Shown here piece after piece: positions 19,121 to 26,717 of a stretch of 64,000 nt of DNA (position 1 is the first letter of the stretch; every line of letters begins with the position of its first letter). The notes beneath the pieces are model-generated. The model was given only the letters and a program-made list of their open reading frames with translations. It did no database searches and was not told the origin of the DNA. Origin of the DNA: Streptomyces sp. TP-A0356 (GTDB taxonomy: Bacteria > Actinomycetota > Actinomycetes > Streptomycetales > Streptomycetaceae). Both the position numbers and the translations under genes were made by a program. The DNA is taken from assembly GCF_001417775.1 (NCBI RefSeq), contig NZ_BBZJ01000038.1:1-64000 (forward strand), written 5' to 3'.

Positions 19121-19258
19121 TCAGCTGCCGCAGGCGGATGCGGTGGTGGCGGTCTCGGTGGTCGGGCTGGTGCAGCAGACGTCGCCGCCGGTGACCGGAC
19201 TCTTGCCGAGCTGGTCGGCGTCGGCCTTGACGACGTAGACCTCCCAGGCTCCTTGCTG
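19121..19258 (-). pseudogene. lanthipeptide-like (RiPP) precursor C-terminal region, 5'-truncated
   Basis: A minus-strand frame ends GAWEVYVVKADADQLGKS then PVTGG and a 20-residue tail, DVCCTSPTTETATTASACGS. The double-Gly followed by a Cys/Ser/Thr-rich tail is the layout of a type II lanthipeptide precursor: leader, GG cleavage site, core. No start codon with a ribosome-binding site lies at a sensible distance; just upstream the plus strand carries an unrelated gene end, so the leader looks cut off by a rearrangement. No LanM/LanC synthetase is seen in the window. The assignment rests on composition only. Confidence 0.4.
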
Positions 19259-19268
19259 GGGCCGTGGA

Positions 19269-19376
19269 CCCAGACCTCGCCAGGGCGTGGAGGCCGCCCG
19301 GCCGATCCGCGAGGAGATCCGGGTCCGAGTGCTCGGTCTGCTCGCCGAGCTCGGGATCAGCGTCGACGGCGTGTGA
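19269..19376 (+). pseudogene. C-terminal fragment of an ArsC/low-molecular-weight phosphatase-like protein
   Basis: The plus-strand frame ending in TGA at 19374-19376 reads QGVEAARPIREEIRVRVLGL then LAELGISVDGV. This matches the last helix of arsenate reductase/low-molecular-weight tyrosine phosphatase proteins ('RPIRDEI..RV..LL.EL'). The catalytic N-terminal part is absent. The fragment abuts the truncated RiPP-like frame, marking a recombination junction near 19260. Confidence 0.5.
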
Positions 19377-19379
19377 GCA

Positions 19380-20084
19380 CTGGCCGGCTGGCTCTGTCGA
19401 TGACGAAGAGCAGCGTATGTCCGGCAGTTCGGGAGGCGCTGCCCGCGCCGAATGTCCACGGCTTTGGACAGCAGCTCGGTGGTGACCGGCGAGGCGCCGT
19501 CGGCCGCCCGGCCGGCGCTCGGAGAAAGAGCGCTGGGTACGGGCGCAGGTGGCAGCCAGTAGCACTCCGTTGCCGGGTGTCGGTGCGGGTGCCTCCCATT
19601 CTCGTCGACAACGACATCCCGGCGCGGCAGGTGCCTCCCGCGGTCGTCAACAACTGCTGTCGTGAGACGTCGATATAGCCAGGCTGGCCGTCCTTTGACA
19701 GCGAACCCAGTCGCTGCGTCATCCAACCCAGTCGACGCCGCTGGCGTCGCCCCGGCACACCAGCTTGAGCGGAGCTGTCGATGCTGCTCCTCCGCCGTTG
19801 CGGGGCCGATGCGGACTTCCACGACGGCAGGCAGCGCCACCGCCCCAGCTCCCGGAAGGACCTGTGCAAGAGGCCACTTGGACAGGGAAAACGCAACTTC
19901 GACATGGCCCGCAGAGGCAGCTACCTTCACCTGGTCTTCGGCGATCGCCCACGGTCGCACATGAGTTCCCCGCAGGTTGAGCCACCCGCGACGGGATGGG
20001 TTGGTCACGCCCCACGAATCCTCGCCCCCATGCGTAAGCCACCGAACCGGGTCCACACCAGGCCCCCCAACCAGGGAGAGACGC
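19380..20084 (-). other. degenerate region; possible remnant of a minus-strand gene
   Basis: A minus-strand frame contains a protein-like stretch around 19700-19930 (SAGHVEVAFSLSKWPLAQVL, ALPAVVEVRIGPATAEEQ) and another around 19600 (TTAVVDDRGRHLPRRDVVVD). There is no good start, codon bias is weak, and the frame wanders. It looks like a decayed gene of unknown function. The last 40 bp before 20085 hold the GGGAGAG ribosome-binding site of the DUF3291 gene. Confidence 0.3.
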
Positions 20085-20642
20085 ATGCCCCATCTTGCTC
20101 TGTACACATTCGGCGTCCTGAAGTCACCTCTCGCCGATCCCGCACCTCTCACGCGCGAGTTCTACGACAGTGGTGAGGCCGTCTACCGGAAGATCAGTCA
20201 GCACCCCGGATACCTCGCGCGTGCTGAAACGGTAGACGGTGACCGGGGCATGCTCTTCGAGGCGGACTGGGGTGCATGGGGAGAGTTCGCCGTACCGACC
20301 TGGTACGGCAAGGGCCATACGGTGGAAACCACCGCCCTGGCCGCGACCCTCTCACTCTGGACCGACCTGCGCCCCGCCTTCGACGCCGTCTACACCGGTC
20401 TGCACCGTGAGTCGCTGAACAGGCGTTACGACTGGTTCGAGAGGACAGGGCACCCGAATTACGTGTGCTGGTGGGTCTCCGACGGCGTGATACCCACCTG
20501 GCGGGACGGGGTTTCCAGGCTGGAGCACCTCCACGACCACGGCTCCGCACCGCACGCCTTCACCTTCCACCACTCATTCGCCCCGGACGGAACTCTGACC
20601 AGGATCAAAGGCATCGGGCCGAAGAGCGACCAGGTTCGCTGA
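20085..20642 (+). CDS. DUF3291 domain protein
   Basis: The 185-residue product (MPHLALYTFGVLKSPLADPA) shows the layout of DUF3291 proteins: an N-terminal beta-strand with ALYTFG, a 'FYD.GE.VY...HPGY' segment, and Trp-rich strands SLWTDLRPAFDAVYTGLHR and NYVCWWVSDGVIPTW. These proteins are thought to have a dimeric ferredoxin-like (antibiotic-monooxygenase-like) fold; the substrate is unknown. ATG 20085 has GGGAGAG eight bases upstream. It stands alone between a decayed gene and a transposase remnant, and a hairpin follows at 20711. Confidence 0.85.
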   Translation: MPHLALYTFGVLKSPLADPAPLTREFYDSGEAVYRKISQHPGYLARAETVDGDRGMLFEADWGAWGEFAVPTWYGKGHTVETTALAATLSLWTDLRPAFDAVYTGLHRESLNRRYDWFERTGHPNYVCWWVSDGVIPTWRDGVSRLEHLHDHGSAPHAFTFHHSFAPDGTLTRIKGIGPKSDQVR

Positions 20643-20710
20643 CAAGGAAGCCTGAACGACTGGATTCGCTGTCAAACGGCTCGATTGAATGACGGCGAAC
20701 AGCAACGGCC

Positions 20711-20750
20711 TGGCTCTGTTCACGAGTACCGGTTCTCGTGAACAGAGCCA
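20711..20750 (+). terminator. 16-bp perfect hairpin downstream of the DUF3291 gene
   Basis: TGGCTCTGTTCACGAG (20711-20726) pairs with its exact complement at 20735-20750 across an 8-nt loop. It lies about 70 bp after the stop codon. There is no T-tract, as is common for actinobacterial terminators. Confidence 0.6.
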
Positions 20751-20783
20751 AACGGCTCCGACTCCCCGTCACGGACATGTAGC

Positions 20784-21062
20784 CTATGAGTCGTCGCAGT
20801 TCAGAGCCCGTTCACGAGCTCCTCGGGTCGGTAAAGTCGAGTTTAACGACAGATAGGGTTTCTCCCTCGGCAGGTGGTGGAGCAGGCCTGAGAGGATTAC
20901 GCGGTCGGTTTCGGTGAACGCGGGCTTGCCGACATGGTGTTGCAGCACCAGCAGCTGATGCCGAAGCGGCAAGATCTCGAGGTCTTTGTCCCGATCGTTC
21001 ATCGGCAGCAGGCACAGCAGCGTGACGGCGGTGATGGTGACGTAGGCCAGTCGCAGCAGCAT
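20784..21062 (-). pseudogene. N-terminal fragment of an integrase-core transposase (IS3/IS481-like)
   Basis: The reading MLLRLAYVTITAVTLLCLLP followed by MNDRDKDLEILPLRHQLLVLQ matches the start of rve-type transposases found across Streptomyces ('LRLLP.SDRDKD.EIL.LRHQ..VL'). After HHLPRE homology ends, and a random tail runs to the stop, so the catalytic DDE region is missing. About 80 residues of an expected 300 or more remain. Confidence 0.65.
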
Positions 21063-21489
21063 GACAGATCGTCATGCCGTCCCTGCCCCTCCACATGTGC
21101 GGATAGCCAGGAGGTCGACGGGCACGACTCAAGATCAGCGATCAGGTCCGCCACCTAGGCGAAAGATCTATCGGCACCCGCAGCGCCGGCCGATTTGCGC
21201 CACGCAGACCGTCAAGCGTCCGTTTGGCGAGCTTGGCCCAGCACTCGCGTGGCGCGACGACCTCCGGGAGATGGCGGCGCGCTCGACGTTCGGGCCTTGC
21301 CGACAGCGGAAAGAGCTTCTGGTTCCGCGGCTGCACCCGTAGGCCGATGGGACATCCGCCTGGGTCAACGACGCGTACCCGTACGCGGCGCGCCACCGCT
21401 TCGCGAGAAGCTCGTCAGTTCCATTGGACGGCAAAAGGCAAAGGCAAGGAGAGCTCTCTCCTTGCCACTCTCAACGTATAGCGCATTGG
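21063..21489. other. gap with unassigned remnants before the rph regulatory region
   Basis: Short minus-strand stretches (WAKLAKRTLDGLRGANRPAL) look coding but belong to no frame with a start. No complete gene or RNA is visible. The last bases lead into the rifamycin-associated element. Confidence 0.3.
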
Positions 21490-21508
21490 GGGGCTTGCCG
21501 CAAGACCC
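21490..21508 (+). promoter_or_regulatory. rifamycin-associated element (RAE)
   Basis: GGGGCTTGCCGCAAGACCC is a 19-bp inverted repeat that closely matches the rifamycin-associated element described upstream of rifamycin-resistance genes in actinobacteria (consensus of the type GGGGCTTGCGGCAAGGCCC, recalled). It lies 324 bp before the rph start. RAEs confer induction by rifamycins through the promoter they overlap. The sequence and the downstream gene identity support each other. Confidence 0.85.
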
Positions 21509-21832
21509 GGGTCACGGCGCAGAATCGTCGGCCGATGCCACAACCTGCGGAAGGGGCGGGCACGACGTGCGTGTGTTGTTGTCGACGTATGGGGGCGCGG
21601 TGACGTCGAACCAGCGGTGGGACCGCAGTGCAGTTGCGGGTGCTCGGCGCGGAGGTGCGGGGGTGCGGGGGTGCGGGCCGCCCGACTGGGCGGAGCGGCC
21701 GGCCGACTCGTCAGAGGGAAGGCAACCAGGGATGAGGACGTGCTCGACAAGAGATTCGACAGAGTTGGAGGCGCTGGTGATTCGATCGGCCATCGCAGTG
21801 CAACGGAGCACGGGCGCCTCGGGGGTGTCGCA

Positions 21833-24427
21833 ATGATTGAGCAGTACGTGTTGGATCTTCAAGAGGTTGACGCGGTGCAGGTCGCGGTCGTTGGCGGCAA
21901 GGGCGCGCACCTGGGCGGGCTGTCGCGGATCGAAGGCATCCGCGTGCCGGGTGGCTTTTGCGTGACGACGGACGCCTTCCGGCGGATCATGGCGGAAGCG
22001 CCGTCGATCGACGATCGGCTCGATCAATTGTCGCGTTTGAACCCGGACGACCGGGAGGCGATCTGCACGCTCAGCGCGCAGATTCGTCGGACCATCGAAG
22101 GGATCGCCATCCCGGACGATCTCGCGGCGGCGATCACCCGCGCGCTCGCCCGGCTCGGCGAGCAAGCCGCCTACGCCGTCCGATCCAGCGCGACGGCAGA
22201 GGACCTGCCGACGGCCTCCTTTGCCGGCCAGCAGGACACGTACCTGAACGTCGTGGGGCCGACGGCGATCCTCCAGCACGTCAGCCGGTGCTGGGCCTCG
22301 CTGTTCACCGAGCGGGCCGTGACCTACCGCCAGCGGAACGGCATCGACCACCGTACGGTCCACATGGCCGTGGTCGTGCAGCAGATGGTCTTCCCGCATG
22401 CGGCCGGCATCCTGTTCACGGCCGACCCCGTCACGGGCAACCGGCAGGTCGCCACCGTGGACGCCGGCTTCGGCCTCGGCGAGGCCTTGGTCTCCGGCCT
22501 GGTGAACCCGGACGTCTTCAAGGTGCGACACGGCGAAGTCGTCGCCAAGGCGATCGCCGCCAAACAGCGTGCCGTTCACGCCCTGCCGGCTGGCGGTACG
22601 CAGGAAACGGCGATCGACTCGCAGTGGCAGGAGCAGCCGGCGCTGACGGATGCGCAGGTCGTGCGGCTCGTGCAGCTCGGGCGGCGGATCGAGGCGCACT
22701 TCGGCCGTCCGCAGGACATCGAATGGTGCCTGGTCGACGATGGCTTCCAGATCGTTCAGAGCCGGCCGATCACGACGCTGTTCCCCATCCCCGAGACCGG
22801 CGACCAGGAGAACCACGTCTACGTCTCCGTTGGTCATCAGCAGATGATGACCGACCCCATGAAGCCCCTGGGGCTCTCCATGTGGCAGCTGACGGCCATG
22901 GTGCCGATGCACGAGGCGGGCGGGAGACTGTTCGTCGATGTCACCCGGCGCCTGGCCTCGCCCGCGAGCCGCGCAAGCCTCCTGGACGTCATGGGGCGAG
23001 GCGATCCGCTGGTCAGGGACGCTCTGGAGACCGTCCTCGACCGCGACGATTTTGTCCCGTCGCTGCCGGACGCGGGTCCCGGCGGGCCGCCGGCCGGTGC
23101 GTCCGCCCCGATCGAGACGGATCCGGCCATCGTCACCAAGCTGATCGAGCGCAGTCAGGTGTCCATCGCCGCCCTGGAGCGCGACATCCGGACGAAGACC
23201 GGACCGGCGCTGTTCGACTTCCTGCTGGAGGCCTTCGAGGAGCACAAGCGAGTCCTCAGTGATCCGCTGAACCTTCAGGCGATCATGGCGGGGATGGAGG
23301 CCACGTGGTGGCTCAACGACAAGCTGCAGGAGTGGCTGGGTGAGAAGAACGCGGCTGACACGCTGACGCTGTCCGCCCCCGACAACGTCACGTCGCAGAT
23401 GGGACTGGCGCTGCTCGACGTCGCGGATGTGATCCGCCCGCAGTCGGAGGTGGTGGCGTTCCTGCAGGGTGTCGAGGACGAGGGCTTCCTGGACGAGCTG
23501 GCGAAGCTCGCGGGCGGGACCGAAGCGCGCGACGCCATAGAGGCCTACCTCGACCGGTACGGCATGCGCTGCGTCGGCGAGATCGACATCACGAGGCCAC
23601 GTTGGCGCGAGCGCCCTACCACGCTCGTGCCCGTGATCCTCGACAACGTCAGGAACTTCGAGCCGGGCGCCGCCGAGCGGCGCTTCGAGCAAGGGCGGCA
23701 GAAGGCGCAGAAGAAGGAACTGGACGTGCTCTCACGCTTGCGGGCCCTGCCGGACGGGGACCAGAAAGCCGCCGAGGCAAAGCGGATGATCGACCGGGTG
23801 AGAACCTTCATCGGGTACCGGGAGTACCCGAAGTACGGCATCGTCAGCCGCTACTTCGTCTACAAGCAGGCCCTGCTGGAGGAGGCCGAGCGCCTCGTGC
23901 AGGCCAACGTGCTTCCTGAGAAGGAGGACATCTTCTACCTCACGTTCCAGGAACTCCACGACGTCGTGCGCTCGAACCAGGTGGATGACCAGCTCATCCA
24001 GCAGCGCAGAGACGCGTTCCGGTCGTACCACGCGCTCACACCGCCCCGGGTGCTCACATCGGATGGTGAGGCCGTCACCGGGGCGTACCGGCGCGACGAC
24101 GTGCCGGCCGGCGCCCTGATCGGTCTACCGGTCTCCGCCGGGACCATCGAGGGAAGGGCCCGCGTCATCCTTGACATGGAGCAGGCCGATCTCGAAGCGG
24201 GCGACATCCTGGTCACGACCTTCACGGACCCCAGCTGGTCGCCGCTGTTCGTCGGAATCGCGGGCCTGGTGACGGAAGTGGGCGGCCTGATGACCCATGG
24301 CGCAGTGATCGCCCGGGAGTACGGCTTGCCGGCCGTCGTGGGCGTGGAGCAGGCCACCCGGCTGATCCGGGACGGGCAGCGGATCCGCGTGCACGGAACG
24401 GACGGGTACGTCGAGATCCTGCCTTGA
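21833..24427 (+). CDS. rph: rifampin phosphotransferase (PEP-synthase-like)
   Basis: The 864-residue length is very close to known Rph enzymes. The N-terminal ATP-binding domain begins VVGGKGAHLGGLSRI and includes AYAVRSSATAEDLPTASFAG and ILFTADPVTGNR. A central rifampin-binding domain starts about residue 325 (HQQMMTDPMKPLGLSMWQL). The C-terminal swivelling domain has the catalytic His822 in GGLMTHGAVIAREYG. The enzyme transfers the beta-phosphate of ATP to the C21 hydroxyl of rifampin, giving AMP and phosphate. Upstream in-frame codons exist, but ATG 21833 fits family length. The 324-bp leader between the RAE and the ATG is long. The call over plain PEP synthase rests on length, domain order and the RAE. 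Confidence 0.92.
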   Translation: MIEQYVLDLQEVDAVQVAVVGGKGAHLGGLSRIEGIRVPGGFCVTTDAFRRIMAEAPSIDDRLDQLSRLNPDDREAICTLSAQIRRTIEGIAIPDDLAAAITRALARLGEQAAYAVRSSATAEDLPTASFAGQQDTYLNVVGPTAILQHVSRCWASLFTERAVTYRQRNGIDHRTVHMAVVVQQMVFPHAAGILFTADPVTGNRQVATVDAGFGLGEALVSGLVNPDVFKVRHGEVVAKAIAAKQRAVHALPAGGTQETAIDSQWQEQPALTDAQVVRLVQLGRRIEAHFGRPQDIEWCLVDDGFQIVQSRPITTLFPIPETGDQENHVYVSVGHQQMMTDPMKPLGLSMWQLTAMVPMHEAGGRLFVDVTRRLASPASRASLLDVMGRGDPLVRDALETVLDRDDFVPSLPDAGPGGPPAGASAPIETDPAIVTKLIERSQVSIAALERDIRTKTGPALFDFLLEAFEEHKRVLSDPLNLQAIMAGMEATWWLNDKLQEWLGEKNAADTLTLSAPDNVTSQMGLALLDVADVIRPQSEVVAFLQGVEDEGFLDELAKLAGGTEARDAIEAYLDRYGMRCVGEIDITRPRWRERPTTLVPVILDNVRNFEPGAAERRFEQGRQKAQKKELDVLSRLRALPDGDQKAAEAKRMIDRVRTFIGYREYPKYGIVSRYFVYKQALLEEAERLVQANVLPEKEDIFYLTFQELHDVVRSNQVDDQLIQQRRDAFRSYHALTPPRVLTSDGEAVTGAYRRDDVPAGALIGLPVSAGTIEGRARVILDMEQADLEAGDILVTTFTDPSWSPLFVGIAGLVTEVGGLMTHGAVIAREYGLPAVVGVEQATRLIRDGQRIRVHGTDGYVEILP

Positions 24428-24639
24428 CCGACCACACCGAGAAGCCCCATCCGCAGCTTCCGACTGAACAACGCCAAGCAGTTGCTGACCACCCCACGAC
24501 CGCCGCCCGCAACGCGCTCTCTCGGTGAGGTCGTTGAGTTGCTGGCGGGTCATTCCGTTCAGGGCGGGGTCGGACAGTGAACCGCCCCGGTTCGAATGGA
24601 GGCTCCGGACTGTCCCGAGTTGGGTGGAGGCGAGTTGCT

Positions 24640-25094
24640 TGGTTTCAGGCTACCGGCGGGGTGCGCCAACGTCGCGGCACCGTGCCGCACGTCGTGGAGG
24701 CGGACCGGGGTTGAGGTCGTCGTGGTCGTGGCCGTACACGCGGCCGCGCGAGGTGCCGCACAGGTCCTCGACGGTGAGGCCGAAGTAGTCGGCGGTCGCC
24801 GCCTTGATGGCCGTCGCGGTGATCTCCGGGGCCGCGTCCTCGCCGCCGTGGATCAGGCCCTTGAGGACGATCTACGTCAGCCCCAGGGTCCACCGGCTGC
24901 CGGTTGAGCGACGCGAACGCCGTCACCCGGATCAGAACGCCCTCCTGCTCACGGATGTTGCGCGCGATCCGGGAGGCGATGAACTCCAGCACATCCAGCA
25001 GGGCCCTTGGAGAACTACGCCACGCGCATGGAGCCTTGTGCTCCTTGATGGAGGTGATGTTACCGGCGGCCTCGGAGTCTACGAACAGGTTCAA
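24640..25094 (-). pseudogene. degenerate second copy of dnaA (3' part)
   Basis: Minus-strand frames give FIASRIARNIREQEGVLIRV then TAFASLNRQPVD, the end of DnaA domain III. After a frameshift and an in-frame stop come GLIHGGEDAAPEITATAIKA and ATADYFGLTVEDLCGTSRGR, the start of the DNA-binding domain IV. The DnaA-box-binding signature further on is missing, as are domains I-II and the ATPase P-loop. The upstream side is fused to unrelated sequence. This is a decayed dnaA fragment, possibly from a duplication or a plasmid/chromosome rearrangement. Confidence 0.8.
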
Positions 25095-25231
25095 CTGTCG
25101 TCAGTTCGTCGTGGTGTCCAGCCGGATGGTGACCGTAGGTCATCTCCGGCGGCGTACCGGCTCCAGATCCCTTCGCTCTGCCGCTGGGGCTCGGCGGGAC
25201 AGCGCCGGGCGGGGTCGAGTCCAGGCTGAGG

Positions 25232-25762
25232 TCAGGCCGTGCCGGTGAAGGCTCTGGAGGGGCAGGTGACGGCCCAGGCGGCCTCGATCATCTGGAAGAT
25301 CTCGTCCACCGCGGTCTCCGGGTCGGCCGCCTCCCTGGCCAGTGAATAGGCGTCGATCACGAACCTCGCGATCGTCCGGCAGGCCGTTGTGGTCTGTGGC
25401 GAGTCCAGATCAGCGGCGATGGCGGTGGCCAGGGACTCTGCATGGCGCAGCCTCATCGACTCCTCGTACTGCCGCAGGGCGGGTGATGCGTCGATCATGC
25501 GCCAGACGGGGGCAGTGCTGTCCGCCGTGCAATGTCGCACCAGGGCCTGGATCTCGCGGCGCAGTGCGGGGATGAGCGGCTCATGCGGCGCCCGGCCGGT
25601 GACCGCCTGCGTGAGGCGTTGCTCGAAGTCTTCGTCCTGCTCGAACACCAGGGCCTCTTTCGAGGCGAAGTGGGAGAAGATCGTGGTGACGGCCACGTCC
25701 GTCTCAGCGGCCACCTCACGGATACCCACCGCGTCGTACCCGATTGAGACCCCGGCGGGCAT
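25232..25762 (-). pseudogene. TetR-family regulator, 5'-truncated by an IS630 remnant
   Basis: The product retains the second half of the helix-turn-helix (GYDAVGIREVAAETDVAVTT, IFSHFASKEALVFEQDEDF) and a full ligand-binding domain ending RAFTGTA, but helix 1 and the usual N-terminus are missing. The frame starts where an IS630 transposase end abuts (about 25745-25762). The apparent GTG/ATG start is therefore artificial and DNA binding is probably impaired. A TetR of this type would repress a neighbouring exporter or enzyme; none is left beside it. Confidence 0.75.
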
Positions 25763-25938
25763 TGACCGCCCGGGCGTATCGCGTCGGTAGCAGCGGTACG
25801 GCGGTCAACGTCGTCGCTCTCGACCGGCTCGAGGCCCTCGTCCGCAACCGGCTCAAACACCTCCAGCACCGGCCCGACGCCCTCGACGGCTTCATGGCCG
25901 GCACCGGCCTGGCTCCCGGAGATCCAACGTCACCTTGA
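25745..25938 (+). pseudogene. IS630-family transposase C-terminal fragment
   Basis: The plus-strand frame reads VVALDRLEALVRNRLKHLQH then RPDALDGFMAGTGLAPGD to TGA, the standard end of Streptomyces IS630 (DDE_3) transposases ('L...VK.RLKR.QYRP..LDGF'). Only about 60 residues remain. The terminal sequence ACCTTGACCAGCCGAAGTC recurs in similar form at about 29540, so both belong to the same IS group. Confidence 0.7.
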
Positions 25939-25990
25939 CCAGCCGAAGTCGCTAACGTGTGCGCGACGGTCGAGGAGAGGGGTCGCCGCG

Positions 25991-26656
25991 ATGACTGACA
26001 ACAGCTTGGGGTGGATCGGCGAGCACTGGTACAGCGGTGCGATCGCCAAGGACGGGATGCTCTCGGACATCAGCCTCACGGCGGTGCGGGGCCTGGACCC
26101 GGTGGACTTCGTGGTGCGCCTCGGCGCCGACCGCGGCATGGCCGAACGGCCGCCGTTGTTCAAGGACTTCGACAGGCTGAGCGTCAACCTGGGTGACAGC
26201 GTGGCGATGTTCGGGCGCAGCGGCGAGTGGACGTACGTCCTGGAGGTCGAGCGGTCCACCTGGCACCTCGTCTTCCTCGACCGGCTGGGCCAGGACACCT
26301 TGGTGGAGCAGGGCGACGAACTCGTCTGCCTGGACCGCTTCCTGCACGAGCACCCGTGGGTGTGCTACATCGACGCAGCTGGCGAAGTGAGTTCCGGCGA
26401 GCCCGGTGACAGCCTGCTGGAGACCGCGGTCCCGCCCAGGGACCGGCTCGGGACGTTCTCCGCACTGGACGCGGCCATGCGCCGGGCCGGGGCGGTGCGG
26501 GACACCTTCCCCGGCTGCGAGGACCCCGAGGACGAGGACGAGGAGTTGGCGAAGCGGCTGTTCGCGGCGGTGGGCGAGCATCTCGGGCTGTCGCTGCCGC
26601 GTCAGGAGATCGAGCTGGGGCTGCTGCCCGCGGTGCACCTGCCCTCGCCGGTGTGA
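25991..26656 (+). CDS. DUF6461 family protein
   Basis: The 221-residue product (MTDNSLGWIGEHWYSGAIAK) follows the DUF6461 pattern: N-terminal WIGE, a central beta-rich core with FGRSGEWTYVLEVERSTWHL, and an acidic C-terminal helix (PEDEDEELAKRLFAAVGEHL). The start has GAGGAGAGGGG upstream. These proteins are common, often multicopy, in Streptomyces and may act in toxin-immunity-like contexts, but no activity is established. It converges with the secreted nuclease gene across a strong hairpin. Confidence 0.85.
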   Translation: MTDNSLGWIGEHWYSGAIAKDGMLSDISLTAVRGLDPVDFVVRLGADRGMAERPPLFKDFDRLSVNLGDSVAMFGRSGEWTYVLEVERSTWHLVFLDRLGQDTLVEQGDELVCLDRFLHEHPWVCYIDAAGEVSSGEPGDSLLETAVPPRDRLGTFSALDAAMRRAGAVRDTFPGCEDPEDEDEELAKRLFAAVGEHLGLSLPRQEIELGLLPAVHLPSPV

Positions 26657-26668
26657 ACCGGTAGCAGC

Positions 26669-26701
26669 GGGGGCGCCGCGCCCTCGCGGCGCGGCGCCCC
26701 C
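26669..26701. terminator. bidirectional GC-rich hairpin terminator
   Basis: GGGGGCGCCGCG at 26669-26680 pairs with CGCGGCGCCCCC at 26690-26701 (12-bp stem, 9-nt loop). It sits in the 61-bp space between two convergent stops (26656 and 26718), so it can serve both genes. Confidence 0.8.
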
Positions 26702-26717
26702 TGTGAGCGGGGTGGTG

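Noticed and set aside
21512..23692. 726-codon minus-strand frame opposite rph
   Set aside because: Shadow of the conserved rph gene with no recognisable protein features.
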